A stretch of 64,000 bases of DNA from Candidatus Methanoperedens nitratireducens. Its GTDB lineage: Archaea; Halobacteriota; Methanosarcinia; Methanosarcinales; Methanoperedenaceae. Below, piece after piece: positions 45,484 to 54,845 of this stretch. Both the position numbers and the translations under genes were made by a program. The notes under the pieces were generated by a model. That model did no database searches. It was not told the origin of the DNA and saw nothing but the letters and a program-made list of their open reading frames with translations. The stretch covers positions 72,745 through 136,744 of the forward strand of contig NZ_JMIY01000007.1 of assembly GCF_000685155.1 (NCBI RefSeq). The letters run 5' to 3'. Every line of letters begins with the position of its first letter. Position 1 is the stretch's first letter.

Positions 45484-46194
45484 CTATCCTGTATATCCAC
45501 ACATTCCAACCCGTGGAGAATTAACCACCGGCAAGAGCATATCTTCGCCGCACTCATGTTTACGACAACACTTATCACAAAGCCATCCCTGGCCCTCATA
45601 GATACATTGTGTGCAAACTTGGGTGGCGATTTTCCCACATACATTACAAAGTATCTGTGGAGGTTCATTTCTTGCAAGAATTCGAATAGGTTTGCGATCG
45701 AGTGCCCCCTCAACCTCAGACACCACTTTCAATATGAGCTCCGTAGTAGTGCCAAAATCGTACTCGTGATAGAATTTCAGTTTCGGAGCGAGCACTTTGC
45801 CCAAAGTGATATTCATCTCCTTCTCCCCACCCGGCTTAAAACCTATACCTACCCACATTGAATCTATACCAGCGCCAGCTGTGTATCTTGTTTTCTGGAT
45901 TGTAAACGCGCTCATGTGTCCGCAGCATTCTAGCCATGTATCTCTAAGAAAAGAGTCGAGGTCTTCAAGTGTTGCATCCGCGTTAGCCTCGAGATGCATC
46001 CAGTACTCAGGGTGATGAGCTCCTTCTACTACGATATGGAATGTATTTTTTTTCCGTGCGCTGTTGCTGCCCGATGATTTCTTTGTCCTCATGCACGACT
46101 CCAAGTGTTTCCTCATCGCAGCCTTATTATAGGTGCCGCCGCAAAGACTGCATTTTCCATTCAATAGCTCTTCATTTATCTTATGTTTTCCCAT
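45484..46194 (-). CDS. pRiA4b ORF-3-like protein with two zinc-binding regions
   Basis: 236 aa. N-terminal C2H2-like finger (CSLCGG ... HLESC, residues about 15-34), central pRiA4b ORF-3 domain (TFHIVVEGA, LEDLDSFLRDTWLECCGHMS, about 50-170) and a C-terminal cysteine cluster (CNVCGKIATQVCTQC ... CDKCCRKHECG, about 185-220). The domain is often carried on plasmids and transposons as a passenger; function is unknown. Flanked by recombination relics on its 5' side. Confidence 0.8.
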   Translation of the reverse strand: MGKHKINEELLNGKCSLCGGTYNKAAMRKHLESCMRTKKSSGSNSARKKNTFHIVVEGAHHPEYWMHLEANADATLEDLDSFLRDTWLECCGHMSAFTIQKTRYTAGAGIDSMWVGIGFKPGGEKEMNITLGKVLAPKLKFYHEYDFGTTTELILKVVSEVEGALDRKPIRILARNEPPQILCNVCGKIATQVCTQCIYEGQGWLCDKCCRKHECGEDMLLPVVNSPRVGMCGYTG

Positions 46195-46195
46195 T

Positions 46196-46430
46196 TCAAT
46201 CCATCCTTGATTGAATAAACTTGATTGTCTCCATTATTTCATTTATTTCCTTTACCGCTTTAATTTCAACTATAACCTTATTTTCAACTATTACATCAGC
46301 TATATAATCTCCTACTATATTGGTTATGATATTTTACTTGAATTGGAAATTGTTTGTATTCTTTCATCTTTGAGCGTATATCCGAACTCGATTCATATAC
46401 ACTTCCTTTTGCTTGAATGCCAATTCCTGC
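46196..46430 (-). pseudogene. Frameshifted GxxExxY-family (PD-(D/E)XK-like) fragment
   Basis: Minus-strand frame from about 46430 gives GSVYESSSDI and QFPIQVKYHNQY; after a shift near 46320 a second frame continues GDYIADVIVENKVIVEIKAV to TGA 46196-46198. Together these match the GxxExxY protein (DliVe-k-iiElKa nuclease-like motif). A frameshift and missing N-terminus make it nonfunctional. Confidence 0.7.
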
Positions 46431-46520
46431 CACATCAGAAAGTATCGTGTATCTGTCCTTTTTCCCCTTTGCGCCACGGATAAGGATTAATTTTCTTTCA
46501 CTTATTCCCAAAAGGTTATT
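46428..46520 (-). pseudogene. Internal fragment of a tyrosine recombinase
   Basis: Encodes GISERKLILIRGAKGKKDRY followed by TILSDVA, the beta-hairpin with the second catalytic lysine (GKGKKDR motif) of XerC/D-type integrases. It is fused in frame to the GxxExxY fragment. The catalytic R, H and Y regions are absent. Confidence 0.75.
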
Positions 46521-46537
46521 AACCCCAAGGATAATGC

Positions 46538-47602
46538 GTGATTCTGTTGATAGACAATAAAATAAAACCTCCAAGACTAGTTGCGTGGGAGCTTACAAAC
46601 GCATGCAATCTTGCATGTATCCACTGCAGGGCATCTGCAATTAAAGATCCGGCCCCTGATGAATTATCCACAGCACAGGCAATGCATTTTGTGGATGAAC
46701 TGTTAGAGTACAGACCGATTATAATCCTCACAGGAGGCGAGCCCCTTCTCAGACCTGATGTGTACGATATCGCAAGATACGCCTCAGGGCAGGGTATAAG
46801 GGTTGTACTTGCAACCAACGGGACGCTTCTGACACCTGATATTGTCCGAAGGTTAAAAGATGCAGGCATACAGAGAACCAGCATAAGTATCGACGGCGCA
46901 ACTGTTAAGACCCATGATACCTTCAGGGGAGAGCCAGGTGCGTTTGATGCTGCGCTGCGCGGGATCGATATTCTCAAGAAAGAGGGGATGAGCTTCCAGA
47001 TCAATACCACGATTACAAAAAGAAACCTTGATGAAATCCCCGGGATATATGACCTTGCCCTTGATTTAGGAGCCTCTGCGCTTCATATATTCCTGCTTGT
47101 CCCGACAGGCAGGGGAGAGGATATCGAACACGAAGAGATACCTCCTGATGAGTATGAACGCGTGCTTAACTGGTTCTATGATAAGAGCAAGGATCCAGGG
47201 ATTCAATTAAAAGCAACATGCGCACCGCATTACTTCAGGATCATGCGCCAGCGTGCAAAGGCCGAGGGGATCAGGATAACAAAAGAGACGCACGGACTTG
47301 AGGCCATGACAAAAGGATGCCTTGGAGGCTCAGGATTCTGTTTTGTTTCAAGCAGGGGAGATGTTTATCCCTGCGGGTACCTGCCTGCACTTGCGGGCAA
47401 TATAAGGCAGCATCCGTTCAAGATGATATGGGAAGAATCGGCGGTGTTCAATGACCTGCGTGATCCTGCAAAGCTCAAAGGCAAGTGCGGTATCTGTGAG
47501 TACCGCATGGTATGCGGGGGATGCAGGGCGCGCGCCTATGCGGCGACAGGGGACTATCTGGATGAAGAGCCATACTGTGTCTATGTGCCGGTGAGAACAT
47601 GA
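46538..47602 (+). CDS. ahbD: Radical SAM heme synthase AhbD-like (siroheme-dependent heme pathway)
   Basis: 354 aa, starting with GTG 46538 (AAGG 7 nt upstream). Radical SAM cluster CNLACIHC (about residues 23-30), GGEP SAM motif, and a C-terminal auxiliary cluster region: KGCLGGSGFCFVS, DVYPCGYLP and KCGICEYRMVCGGC. The CxxGxxFCF pattern fits AhbD/NirJ2, which converts iron-coproporphyrin III to heme b, rather than AhbC. It supplies heme for the c-type cytochrome at 39.3 kb. Overlaps the next gene by ATGA. Confidence 0.87.
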   Translation: MILLIDNKIKPPRLVAWELTNACNLACIHCRASAIKDPAPDELSTAQAMHFVDELLEYRPIIILTGGEPLLRPDVYDIARYASGQGIRVVLATNGTLLTPDIVRRLKDAGIQRTSISIDGATVKTHDTFRGEPGAFDAALRGIDILKKEGMSFQINTTITKRNLDEIPGIYDLALDLGASALHIFLLVPTGRGEDIEHEEIPPDEYERVLNWFYDKSKDPGIQLKATCAPHYFRIMRQRAKAEGIRITKETHGLEAMTKGCLGGSGFCFVSSRGDVYPCGYLPALAGNIRQHPFKMIWEESAVFNDLRDPAKLKGKCGICEYRMVCGGCRARAYAATGDYLDEEPYCVYVPVRT

Positions 47603-48054
47603 TATTTCTGGATGATATTGATAAGAAGATATTAAATGCGATCCAGCTTGATTTTCCGCTCATGCACAGGCCGTTTGAGCATCTGGGTGAGGTGCTTGGC
47701 ATAGAGGAAGATGAGATGATCAGGCGCATCAAAAGACTGTGCAAGGATGGGGCTATCAGGCGCATCGGTCCTATAATCAGCACCAAGAAAACAGGAGGCA
47801 CAAGTACGCTTGTGGCGATGAAGGTGACGGATGAGCGGGTGGATGAGGTTGCAGATATCATAAATCAATATGATGAGGTATCACATAACTATCTTCGCCC
47901 TGCGAATTATAATATCTGGTTCACGCTATCTGCTGAGAGTGAAGAGCGGCTGCATGATATACTGAGGGAAATCACGGAGAAAACAGGGTTTGAAGTTATC
48001 AATCTTCCCACGAAAAGACTGTTTAAGATCGGTGTGAAGTTCAATATTAAATAG
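47599..48054 (+). CDS. Siroheme decarboxylase subunit (AhbA/AhbB, Lrp/AsnC-like)
   Basis: 151 aa: N-terminal winged helix (DDIDKKILNAIQLDFPL) and C-terminal RAM-like domain (GTSTLVAMKVTDERVD, NYNIWFTLSA). Close to AhbA/AhbB, which together decarboxylate siroheme to didecarboxysiroheme. Only one of the pair is here; which one cannot be told. Co-transcribed with ahbD. Confidence 0.87.
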   Translation: MIFLDDIDKKILNAIQLDFPLMHRPFEHLGEVLGIEEDEMIRRIKRLCKDGAIRRIGPIISTKKTGGTSTLVAMKVTDERVDEVADIINQYDEVSHNYLRPANYNIWFTLSAESEERLHDILREITEKTGFEVINLPTKRLFKIGVKFNIK

Positions 48055-48071
48055 AAAAAAAATTAAAAAAT

Positions 48072-48124
48072 TTCAAATTTATTTGAACTCAAGGTCTAAT
48101 AGTGGAATGGCAATAGCCATTCCA
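48072..48124. terminator. Two hairpins between convergent genes
   Basis: TTCAAAT/ATTTGAA (48072-48087) and a perfect 9-bp stem TGGAATGGC-AATA-GCCATTCCA (48103-48124), followed by T-rich sequence. Probably a two-way terminator for ahb genes and the secreted-protein gene. Confidence 0.6.
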
Positions 48125-48138
48125 TTTGACCGTTTTAT

Positions 48139-48990
48139 TTAACATCCTGTGGTTACGATGCTGTTCGTTCCTATTATATCCTGCCCATCATATGTCTTTC
48201 CGGTTATGGTCACCTGTGTATCGCCGCATTGGATTCCAGTATCTTCAGTCCTGAAGTTAAGCACGAGTTTATCAGCTTTATTGTCGCTTTTAACTACCTC
48301 GGCTCCGTCAGGTCCAAATCTTATACTTGAAATGTCTATACTGCTGACATCAAAGCCTGCAGGAGTGTTGTTAAAGATGGTTACTTTAGTTGTCCCTTTT
48401 CTCTTTGGGTTGATGCGATCCGGCTTAATTTCAATGCTCACTGGAATAGCAGATTGAATCAACGTGAAGCTTGATTCTCCCTGAGATATAATTCCCTGAT
48501 CTGTGCTGGCCTTCGCAGTCACAGTATATGTTCCAGGTGTAGCACCAGTTGTATCCATTGTTACTTTGTACTTTAGCTCAGTATGAGTACCTGGGCCTCC
48601 GTACCCATAACCATAGCCGTATCCATAGCCGTATCCATAACCACCGGTCCAATTACGTCGATCTATTAATGATATATTGTAGTTACCTTTTACTATATAG
48701 TCTCCGACTGAATTGAAATCACTTACATTGAATACAAGTGTTCCACCTGGTGATCCTGGGATCACAGGAAGATCTTCAACAGAGATGCTAGCAATGGAAA
48801 TTGTCTCATCGTCACCGATTGTAATATTGACGTAAAAAGATCCGGTCTCTCCAACAGGACGGTTATTTAAGTCGTCTGTATTTATTGCTACCTGAACCGC
48901 TTGAGCAGATCCTGAAATAATCAACATCGCTACAATGGAAAGCGTAGTCAATATACTAACAGACTTATTTCGTGTTCTTTGACTTTTCAA
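48139..48990 (-). CDS. Secreted protein with glycine-tyrosine repeat, function unknown
   Basis: 283 aa starting with TTG 48990, chosen because AGGAGG stands 8-9 nt upstream. Signal peptide about residues 1-32 (hydrophobic SILTTLSIVAMLIISGSAQA). Beta-rich domains flank a Gly-Tyr alternating stretch (about 118-132). The C-terminal half (IEIKPDRINPKRKGTTKVTI) resembles archaeal surface or cohesin-like beta domains. Probably cell surface. The first 30 nt of the gene are repeated twice upstream. Confidence 0.7.
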   Translation of the reverse strand: MKSQRTRNKSVSILTTLSIVAMLIISGSAQAVQVAINTDDLNNRPVGETGSFYVNITIGDDETISIASISVEDLPVIPGSPGGTLVFNVSDFNSVGDYIVKGNYNISLIDRRNWTGGYGYGYGYGYGYGYGGPGTHTELKYKVTMDTTGATPGTYTVTAKASTDQGIISQGESSFTLIQSAIPVSIEIKPDRINPKRKGTTKVTIFNNTPAGFDVSSIDISSIRFGPDGAEVVKSDNKADKLVLNFRTEDTGIQCGDTQVTITGKTYDGQDIIGTNSIVTTGC

Positions 48991-49105
48991 TTTTAATCCT
49001 CCTAAAGAAGACGTTAACGGATTTATTTTGTGTTCTTCTACTTTTCAATTTTCTAACAGATTTATTTTGTGTTCTTCAACTTTTCAATTCTCATCCTCCT
49101 AAAGA
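48958..49105 (-). repeat. Triplicated translation-start region of the secreted-protein gene
   Basis: The first bases of the gene (TTGAAAAGTCAAAGAACACG...) recur at about 49021-49048 and 49057-49085 with few changes; the outermost copy again has its own AGGAGGAT ribosome site. The outer copy reads TTG-AAA-AGT-TGA (three codons, stop); the middle copy reads 28 codons. Could act as leader peptides or be simple tandem duplication. Confidence 0.8.
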
Positions 49106-49129
49106 AGATAATTTAATCATAATGATCAT

Positions 49130-49143
49130 AATTATTTAAACCT
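49130..49143 (-). promoter_or_regulatory. TATA box of the secreted-protein gene
   Basis: GTTTAAATAATT on the minus strand with palindromic ATGATCAT next to it. A similar TAATGATAATAATTATGAT stretch lies at about 49195-49215 for the divergent glycan operon, so the two may share a regulator. Confidence 0.35.
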
Positions 49144-49269
49144 GGCGACAATTTGTGTAAGTTTCGGATAGTTTCTGACAGTTTTTACAGTTTATAATGA
49201 TAATAATTATGATAACTGTCGACAGGAATATATCCTCATTATACTATTTTTGTCTGGAAAGGTGCACAA

Positions 49270-49371
49270 ATGATGGTAAGTATCTACCCCAACAGATCGC
49301 TCAGCCATCAGTTCCACTACAGGGTGGAGCACCGAACTATGGATGATATAAGGAGGTTTTATGAATTATAG
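49270..49371 (+). CDS. Possible 33-codon leader ORF before the glycosyltransferase operon
   Basis: ATG 49270 to TAG 49369-49371, beginning MMVSIYPNRSLSHQF and ending inside the first codons of the glycosyltransferase gene, whose AAGGAGG lies within it. This geometry suits translational coupling, but there is no similarity to support it. Confidence 0.25.
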   Translation: MMVSIYPNRSLSHQFHYRVEHRTMDDIRRFYEL

Positions 49372-50428
49372 CCGCAACCGAACACAATTCCTGCATAAGC
49401 CATTAACCCTACCACAAAAAAGCGAGACACTGGTTATGGTAAAGGGCGAGGCTAAGGTTAACGAGATAGATTTGAGAAAAAAACCAGTCAAACTGGCAAT
49501 TACTATCCCCGCCTATAATGAGGAGAGCAGCATTGCCCAGGTAATACGCGAGATACCCAGAGAGATCGAAGGTATAGATGAGGTTGAAGTAATAGTCATC
49601 AACGATGGATCAAAAGACAGGACATCTGATGTAGCTAAAGAGGCAGGTGCGGATAAGATCATCCAGTTCCCTTCGAACAAAGGGCTTGCAATAGCCTTTA
49701 AGGAGGGAATGAATGCTGCCATAGACAGTGGCGCTGATATTATTGTGAATATAGATGCAGACGGACAGTACAACACCCTCGAAATACCAAAGCTGATCAA
49801 ACCCATACAGGATGGAAAGGCTGAGTTCGTGCTTGGCTCAAGATTCGCAGGTACTATCGAGCACATGGTTCCGCAGAAGTGGTACGGAAATAAACTTGCG
49901 ACTTTTGTCGTGGGCCTGGTATCAGGAATAAAGGTCTCTGATGCCCAGACCGGGTTCAGGGCTATCTCAAGAGAGGCAGCTCTCAAGCTTGTGATCCATT
50001 CAGGTTATACCTATACCCAGGAGACGATCGTTCAGGCAGCCCACAAAAGGATAGGTATAGTTGAGGTTCCTGTTGAGTTCAGGAAGAGAGATGGTGATGG
50101 GAACTCCAGGCTTATATCAAGCGTGATAACATATGCAAAGCGCTCAGTAATAACCCTTGTAAGGACTTATACCTCCTACAATCCTCTCAAGACATTCACT
50201 TATCTGGGCGGCGGAGTTTTTCTTCTTGGGGGTATCCTTGCCCTCAGAGTTTTGATTCATTTCATCAGTACCGGGATGGTCACTCCTTATCTTCCGACTG
50301 CATTACTTTCGTCGGTGCTTGCTATAATCGGATTTCAAATAATTGTGATAGGGTTGATCGCGGATATAGAGCACCAGAACAGGCATGTTATGGAGGAGGC
50401 TCTGTACAGGATGAGGAATATGGGATGA
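49361..50428 (+). CDS. Glycosyltransferase family 2 (dolichol-phosphate sugar synthase-like)
   Basis: 355 aa. GT-A fold: PAYNEESSIAQVIREIP (about 50-66), VIVINDGSKDRTSDVA, DADGQY (DxD metal site, about 130) and QTGFRAISREA. C-terminal two membrane helices (about 280-345). Resembles Dpm1/archaeal AglD-type enzymes moving sugars to polyprenyl phosphate. It opens the cell-surface glycan operon with a strong ribosome site and overlaps the next gene by ATGA. Confidence 0.9.
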   Translation: MNYSRNRTQFLHKPLTLPQKSETLVMVKGEAKVNEIDLRKKPVKLAITIPAYNEESSIAQVIREIPREIEGIDEVEVIVINDGSKDRTSDVAKEAGADKIIQFPSNKGLAIAFKEGMNAAIDSGADIIVNIDADGQYNTLEIPKLIKPIQDGKAEFVLGSRFAGTIEHMVPQKWYGNKLATFVVGLVSGIKVSDAQTGFRAISREAALKLVIHSGYTYTQETIVQAAHKRIGIVEVPVEFRKRDGDGNSRLISSVITYAKRSVITLVRTYTSYNPLKTFTYLGGGVFLLGGILALRVLIHFISTGMVTPYLPTALLSSVLAIIGFQIIVIGLIADIEHQNRHVMEEALYRMRNMG

Positions 50429-51573
50429 AGGTAACGATAATCGGCACACTTCCGCCGATAAAAGGTATTTCTCCTTACTGTACTGAACTTTTAATGGCTT
50501 TATCAAAACGTGTTGAAGTTGAGTTCATAGGATTCAAATCCATCTATCCAGATTTTTTGTATCCCGGGGGAACTACTTTTCGGGATGAAAAATATGAAAT
50601 GCCAGAGATAGGGAATACAAGCATAAGGAACATATTGGCATGGTATAATCCGCTCTCATGGCTATGGGCCGGACTTACAGTTAGAGGAGATATCGTGCAT
50701 GCGCAATGGTGGGCACATCCTTTGGCTCCAGTCTTTTTTGTGACATTGTTCATAGCCAAACTGGGCGGAAAAAAAATTATTATTACAGTACATAATGTGC
50801 AGCCTCACGAGAAAAACAGAATTAATACTTTTCTAAATAATATAGTACTTAGACTTGGAGATTCGTTTATAGCTCACGGTGGAAAAAATAGAGAGAGTTT
50901 ATCACAAATCTACAATATCAATCAAGATGAAATTGCAGTTATACATCATGGAATTTTAACGCCTGTAACGGTAAGAGGTATAACAAAGGAGGATGCTAGA
51001 AAGTTTCTAAATATATCTTCAATTAAAAAAGTACTACTTTTTTTTGGGAATTTAAGAGATTACAAAGGGCTTGATATCTTACTAAAAGCAGTGATGCAAA
51101 TTGTTAAAGAAAGTGAGAATGTGATTTTATTAATTGCTGGGCAATCATGGGAGGACTGGTCAAAGTATCAAAAAATAATTGATGAAAATAAATTAGAGCA
51201 GTATATTATCAAAAAACTCGATTTTATTCCTCCTTCTGAAGTGGAATATTATTTTTCAGCATCGGATCTGGTAATTTTACCTTATAAATATTTTGATTCA
51301 CAAAGTGGTGTAGGTGCACTCGCATTGCCATTTAAGAAACCGATGGTAGTTACCAATGTTGGAGGTTTATCTGATTTTGTTAAGGATAAGAGGGCAATAG
51401 CAGAGCCAAATGATCCACAAGATTTAGCTGAAGTGGTTATTGAAGTATTTAGAGATGAAACTTTGCTTTTAAAGCTGGCAAAGGATTCAGAAGAGCTTTT
51501 AGAGGAGCTAAATTGGGATAAGATTGGCGAAGAGACGATTAAGATGTATGATAAATTCTGTTTGAGAAGATAG
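50425..51573 (+). CDS. Glycosyltransferase family 4
   Basis: 382 aa, GT-B fold. N-terminal domain begins with IGTLPPIKGISPY; the C-terminal nucleotide-sugar domain has LLFFGNLRDYKGLDILLKA (about 207-225) and an E-x7-E-like region near SQSGVGALALPFKKPMVVTN. Adds a sugar to a membrane-bound glycan. From here the DNA becomes visibly AT-richer up to about 54.8 kb. Confidence 0.88.
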   Translation: MKVTIIGTLPPIKGISPYCTELLMALSKRVEVEFIGFKSIYPDFLYPGGTTFRDEKYEMPEIGNTSIRNILAWYNPLSWLWAGLTVRGDIVHAQWWAHPLAPVFFVTLFIAKLGGKKIIITVHNVQPHEKNRINTFLNNIVLRLGDSFIAHGGKNRESLSQIYNINQDEIAVIHHGILTPVTVRGITKEDARKFLNISSIKKVLLFFGNLRDYKGLDILLKAVMQIVKESENVILLIAGQSWEDWSKYQKIIDENKLEQYIIKKLDFIPPSEVEYYFSASDLVILPYKYFDSQSGVGALALPFKKPMVVTNVGGLSDFVKDKRAIAEPNDPQDLAEVVIEVFRDETLLLKLAKDSEELLEELNWDKIGEETIKMYDKFCLRR

Positions 51574-51577
51574 ATTT

Positions 51578-53185
51578 ATGGATATAAAAGGTATGGAAGG
51601 AAGGGACAAAATAGTTCTTGCAATAGCGATATTTTTTTTCATAGTCTACTTGTTATCTCACCCCAGATATTTGGATGATTATCCTGTTTTTATATCACCT
51701 GGTGAAAATTCTGATTATTTTTTCTCAAAATTATATCAGAACACAGGCGATTTGAGAATAGAAGTTCCGTTATATAACCTTCTTCCACAGAATATAACAG
51801 TTGCATTTACCCCCAGAGACTCCGCTCAATTTCAGGGTTATATAGTACCCAAACGTTTCTTAGGTGTTGTATTGACATTTGGAGTAATGTCCGTAATTCA
51901 TGAGAATAGTATTCTCCTATTCATGCCCATATTCGGAGTATTTACAGCCATTGTATTATATTTAATTGCAAGAGATATCTTTTCTAAACAGGTTGCATTA
52001 ATTGTCTATATTTTAACGTTACTTTTTCCCCCTTTTTGGATACTTAGCACTTCACCTATAAAGGGGGATCTACCTTTTTTATTTAGTCTTCTTTTGGGCA
52101 TATTCTATATAGCAAAGTTCTTATTGGATAACCAGAAGAAGAATCTTTTTTTAAGTTGCCTATTCTTTTTTATAAGTATTTATTTTAGATTAACTGCTAC
52201 TCTACTATTTATTCCAATATTTCTTTTTCTTTTATATCGATTGCATAAAGATGTCTCTTATAAAAATGTTTCCCGAAATTTTTATATTAAATTTTTAATA
52301 ATAGGTTCTCTAATCATCATGCCTATTCTATTACTTAATAATGAATTATACGGAGACTTTTTAAAAGCAGGGTATTTTATTTCTCAAGATATTACTGAAT
52401 CAACAATTATCCCTGAACGTAATATATCAATTTTAAAATTATATAATATATATGCTACTAATTACCTATCTGCTTTTCCTATTCTACTCCTAGCTTTAGG
52501 AATTGCAGGATTGACTAATTATGACACTAAGAGGAAACGATTTATAACTTTTTATACAATATATGCCTTTATAGTACTATTCTTATACTCTGGTAGTACC
52601 ACGTTATGGGGAACTCAGGGTTTCTATATAAATAGTTCATTTTTACGATATATGCTTCCAGCGTTTCTATTATTAAACATATCCTTAGCTTTTTTAATTT
52701 CGAAATTAAATCGCAACATGAGGCTAATTATTATTATGGTTTTGATTGTATCGTACATAAATATAGTATTTCTATCTCCAGCGGGAATAATTGATACGTA
52801 TGGCAATTTACAGAACAATAAGGAATATAGGGATTTTATTTTAAATAATATTCAGCCAAGATCTTTTGTTGTTACTCAATATCATGATAAGATATTGTAT
52901 CCTCATACATACATTATAAGTAGCCCATATCTCTCAGAGAATATTTTACCAGCTGATTTAGGCCTCCTCGGGCTCGCTTCATACATTCCTGAACAAGACA
53001 TATATAATTTCAAACTGCTTAAAGTTGCAGAAACTGGAGCCAACGTGTATATAGCTGGCAATGAACCGTATCTAAAAAAAATCTCGTTAGAATCATTAAA
53101 GGAATATCTGGAAATAAATAATTATACATTAGAGACTATAAAAAAAGATTCATTTGTATTGTATAAAATCACTAAACTAAACTGA
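51578..53185 (+). CDS. Polytopic membrane protein, GT39/ArnT-like (GT-C) glycosyltransferase candidate
   Basis: 535 aa with about ten to twelve hydrophobic segments after a short N-terminus and a C-terminal soluble part (about 410-535) with TQYHDKILYP. The architecture and an acidic first loop (about 35-60) resemble GT-C enzymes that use polyprenyl-phosphate sugars. Family assignment is by architecture. Confidence 0.65.
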   Translation: MDIKGMEGRDKIVLAIAIFFFIVYLLSHPRYLDDYPVFISPGENSDYFFSKLYQNTGDLRIEVPLYNLLPQNITVAFTPRDSAQFQGYIVPKRFLGVVLTFGVMSVIHENSILLFMPIFGVFTAIVLYLIARDIFSKQVALIVYILTLLFPPFWILSTSPIKGDLPFLFSLLLGIFYIAKFLLDNQKKNLFLSCLFFFISIYFRLTATLLFIPIFLFLLYRLHKDVSYKNVSRNFYIKFLIIGSLIIMPILLLNNELYGDFLKAGYFISQDITESTIIPERNISILKLYNIYATNYLSAFPILLLALGIAGLTNYDTKRKRFITFYTIYAFIVLFLYSGSTTLWGTQGFYINSSFLRYMLPAFLLLNISLAFLISKLNRNMRLIIIMVLIVSYINIVFLSPAGIIDTYGNLQNNKEYRDFILNNIQPRSFVVTQYHDKILYPHTYIISSPYLSENILPADLGLLGLASYIPEQDIYNFKLLKVAETGANVYIAGNEPYLKKISLESLKEYLEINNYTLETIKKDSFVLYKITKLN

Positions 53186-53226
53186 TTAATTTGCATGTTA
53201 TGAAATAGATGGAGTTGAATTAGGAA

Positions 53227-54822
53227 ATGAGTAGATGTTTGATATTTGGAGTTGATGGCGCCTCATTAGATTTGATACAGTTATGGGTCAAGGAGGGCAA
53301 ACTACCATCATTTGAAGAAGTAATAAACAACGGAATAATTGGAAATCTAGAAACAACAATCCCGCCTCTAACTCCCTGCGCATGGTCTTCTTTTATGACA
53401 GGGAAAAATCCAGGAGAGCATGGTATTTACGATTTTTTTCATTTAGATGCGAACCATGATATGAAATTAAATACTTCTAAAACCAGGAGATCCCAGGATC
53501 TATGGGAATATTTAAGTCAAAATGGTTTTAAAAATTTCGTTTTTAATGTTCCATTCACTTATCCTGCTAAAAAGATAAATGGGATCATGGTTACTGATTT
53601 TACAACACCATCGATAGAAGTAAATTTTACATATCCTCTCAGCTTAAAGGATGAAATTTTAAGAGAATACCCAGATTTCAGGTTTTCAGAGAATTGTAAA
53701 TACTCAGAGCGCAAGGAAGATATACGAAAATTTGCCAGGGAGATTATGGATTTGGCTGATATGCAGTTCAAAATTTCTACGGACCTGATAAAAAAAGATA
53801 ACTTCGATTTCTCTATGATCGTCTTTATGACTACAGATCATGCACAGCACTGGTACTGGAAATATATGGATAAAAACCATCCGGAATATACAGAGGACAA
53901 TGAGTTCGAGGAGATGATTTTAAGGGCTTATCAGAAAATTGATCACTTTTTAGGTAAATTTATGAAAATGTTCCCGGAGCATAATATAATTATTATGTCA
54001 GATCATGGTGGAGGACCTTATTATAAAGATGTTTCATTAAATAAATGGTTGATGGATGAAGGCTACCTTTTCCTAAAGACGAGACGGTCCCTTATCAAGA
54101 TGACAACAGATAAAATAGGAATCAATAAAATAATCTCATTTGGATTAAATATTGGTCTTTGGGGGCTTATTAATAAAATTCCTGAACTCAAAGATTATGT
54201 ACGAAATGGACTTATTCCGACATTTCAGGACGTCGATTGGTCGAAAACTCTTGCCTACTCTTATGGATATTATGGTCCAATATACCTTAATAGCAATCGA
54301 ATTAACAGCAAGGAGGATAAAAAAAAATTGAAAGATGAAATTGTTAAAAAATTGATGGATTTGAGAGATCCCTATACAGATCAACCAATTATGAAAAATA
54401 TTTGGGGAAAAGATGAATTATACAAAGGCGATAACATAGAAACATTACCTGATATTATTATAGATATGGGAGGCCCTTATGGCTCTTCAAGTAACTTTTT
54501 GTTCAGTTCCAATAGCATTTTCTCTGAGCCTAAAACATTCAAAAGCGGAGATCATACAGTTTATGGAGTATTCATGGCTTATGGCCCGGATATTAAAGAA
54601 GGGGTAGAGATAAATGGAGCAAAGATATATGATATCGCTCCTACCATCCTCCACATGTTTGGTATTCCAGTACCCGCAGATATGGATGGCAGGGTTTTAA
54701 ATGAGATTTTTAAAAACGAGAGCCAGGCTGGAAAAGGAACACTAGAGTCTGAAGCGAGTGATAGCAAGAGAAAAATTATCAAGGCTAAGATAAAAATATT
54801 AAAAGATAAGAGAAAAATATAA
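53227..54822 (+). CDS. Alkaline-phosphatase-superfamily enzyme (type I phosphodiesterase/nucleotide pyrophosphatase-like)
   Basis: 531 aa. Metal-binding IFGVDGASLDLI at the start (Asp10), nucleophile Thr/Ser region TPCAWSSFMTGKNPG, DHAQHWYW, SDHGGG and the late GDHTVYGVFMAYGP. Signal peptide absent, so it acts in the cytoplasm or at the inner face. Such enzymes in glycan clusters can transfer or remove phosphate-linked groups; substrate unknown. A second family member lies at 62.8 kb. Confidence 0.85.
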   Translation: MSRCLIFGVDGASLDLIQLWVKEGKLPSFEEVINNGIIGNLETTIPPLTPCAWSSFMTGKNPGEHGIYDFFHLDANHDMKLNTSKTRRSQDLWEYLSQNGFKNFVFNVPFTYPAKKINGIMVTDFTTPSIEVNFTYPLSLKDEILREYPDFRFSENCKYSERKEDIRKFAREIMDLADMQFKISTDLIKKDNFDFSMIVFMTTDHAQHWYWKYMDKNHPEYTEDNEFEEMILRAYQKIDHFLGKFMKMFPEHNIIIMSDHGGGPYYKDVSLNKWLMDEGYLFLKTRRSLIKMTTDKIGINKIISFGLNIGLWGLINKIPELKDYVRNGLIPTFQDVDWSKTLAYSYGYYGPIYLNSNRINSKEDKKKLKDEIVKKLMDLRDPYTDQPIMKNIWGKDELYKGDNIETLPDIIIDMGGPYGSSSNFLFSSNSIFSEPKTFKSGDHTVYGVFMAYGPDIKEGVEINGAKIYDIAPTILHMFGIPVPADMDGRVLNEIFKNESQAGKGTLESEASDSKRKIIKAKIKILKDKRKI

Positions 54823-54845
54823 ATTAATATTATCAGGTGATTCTA

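Noticed and set aside
45375-45713. 112-codon minus-strand frame between carB and the pRiA4b-like gene
   Set aside because: Overlaps the real gene in another frame and includes the carB promoter; no family resemblance.
48600-48650. Short direct repeats that might suggest a CRISPR array
   Set aside because: They are codons of the Gly-Tyr alternating stretch of a secreted protein, with no spacers.
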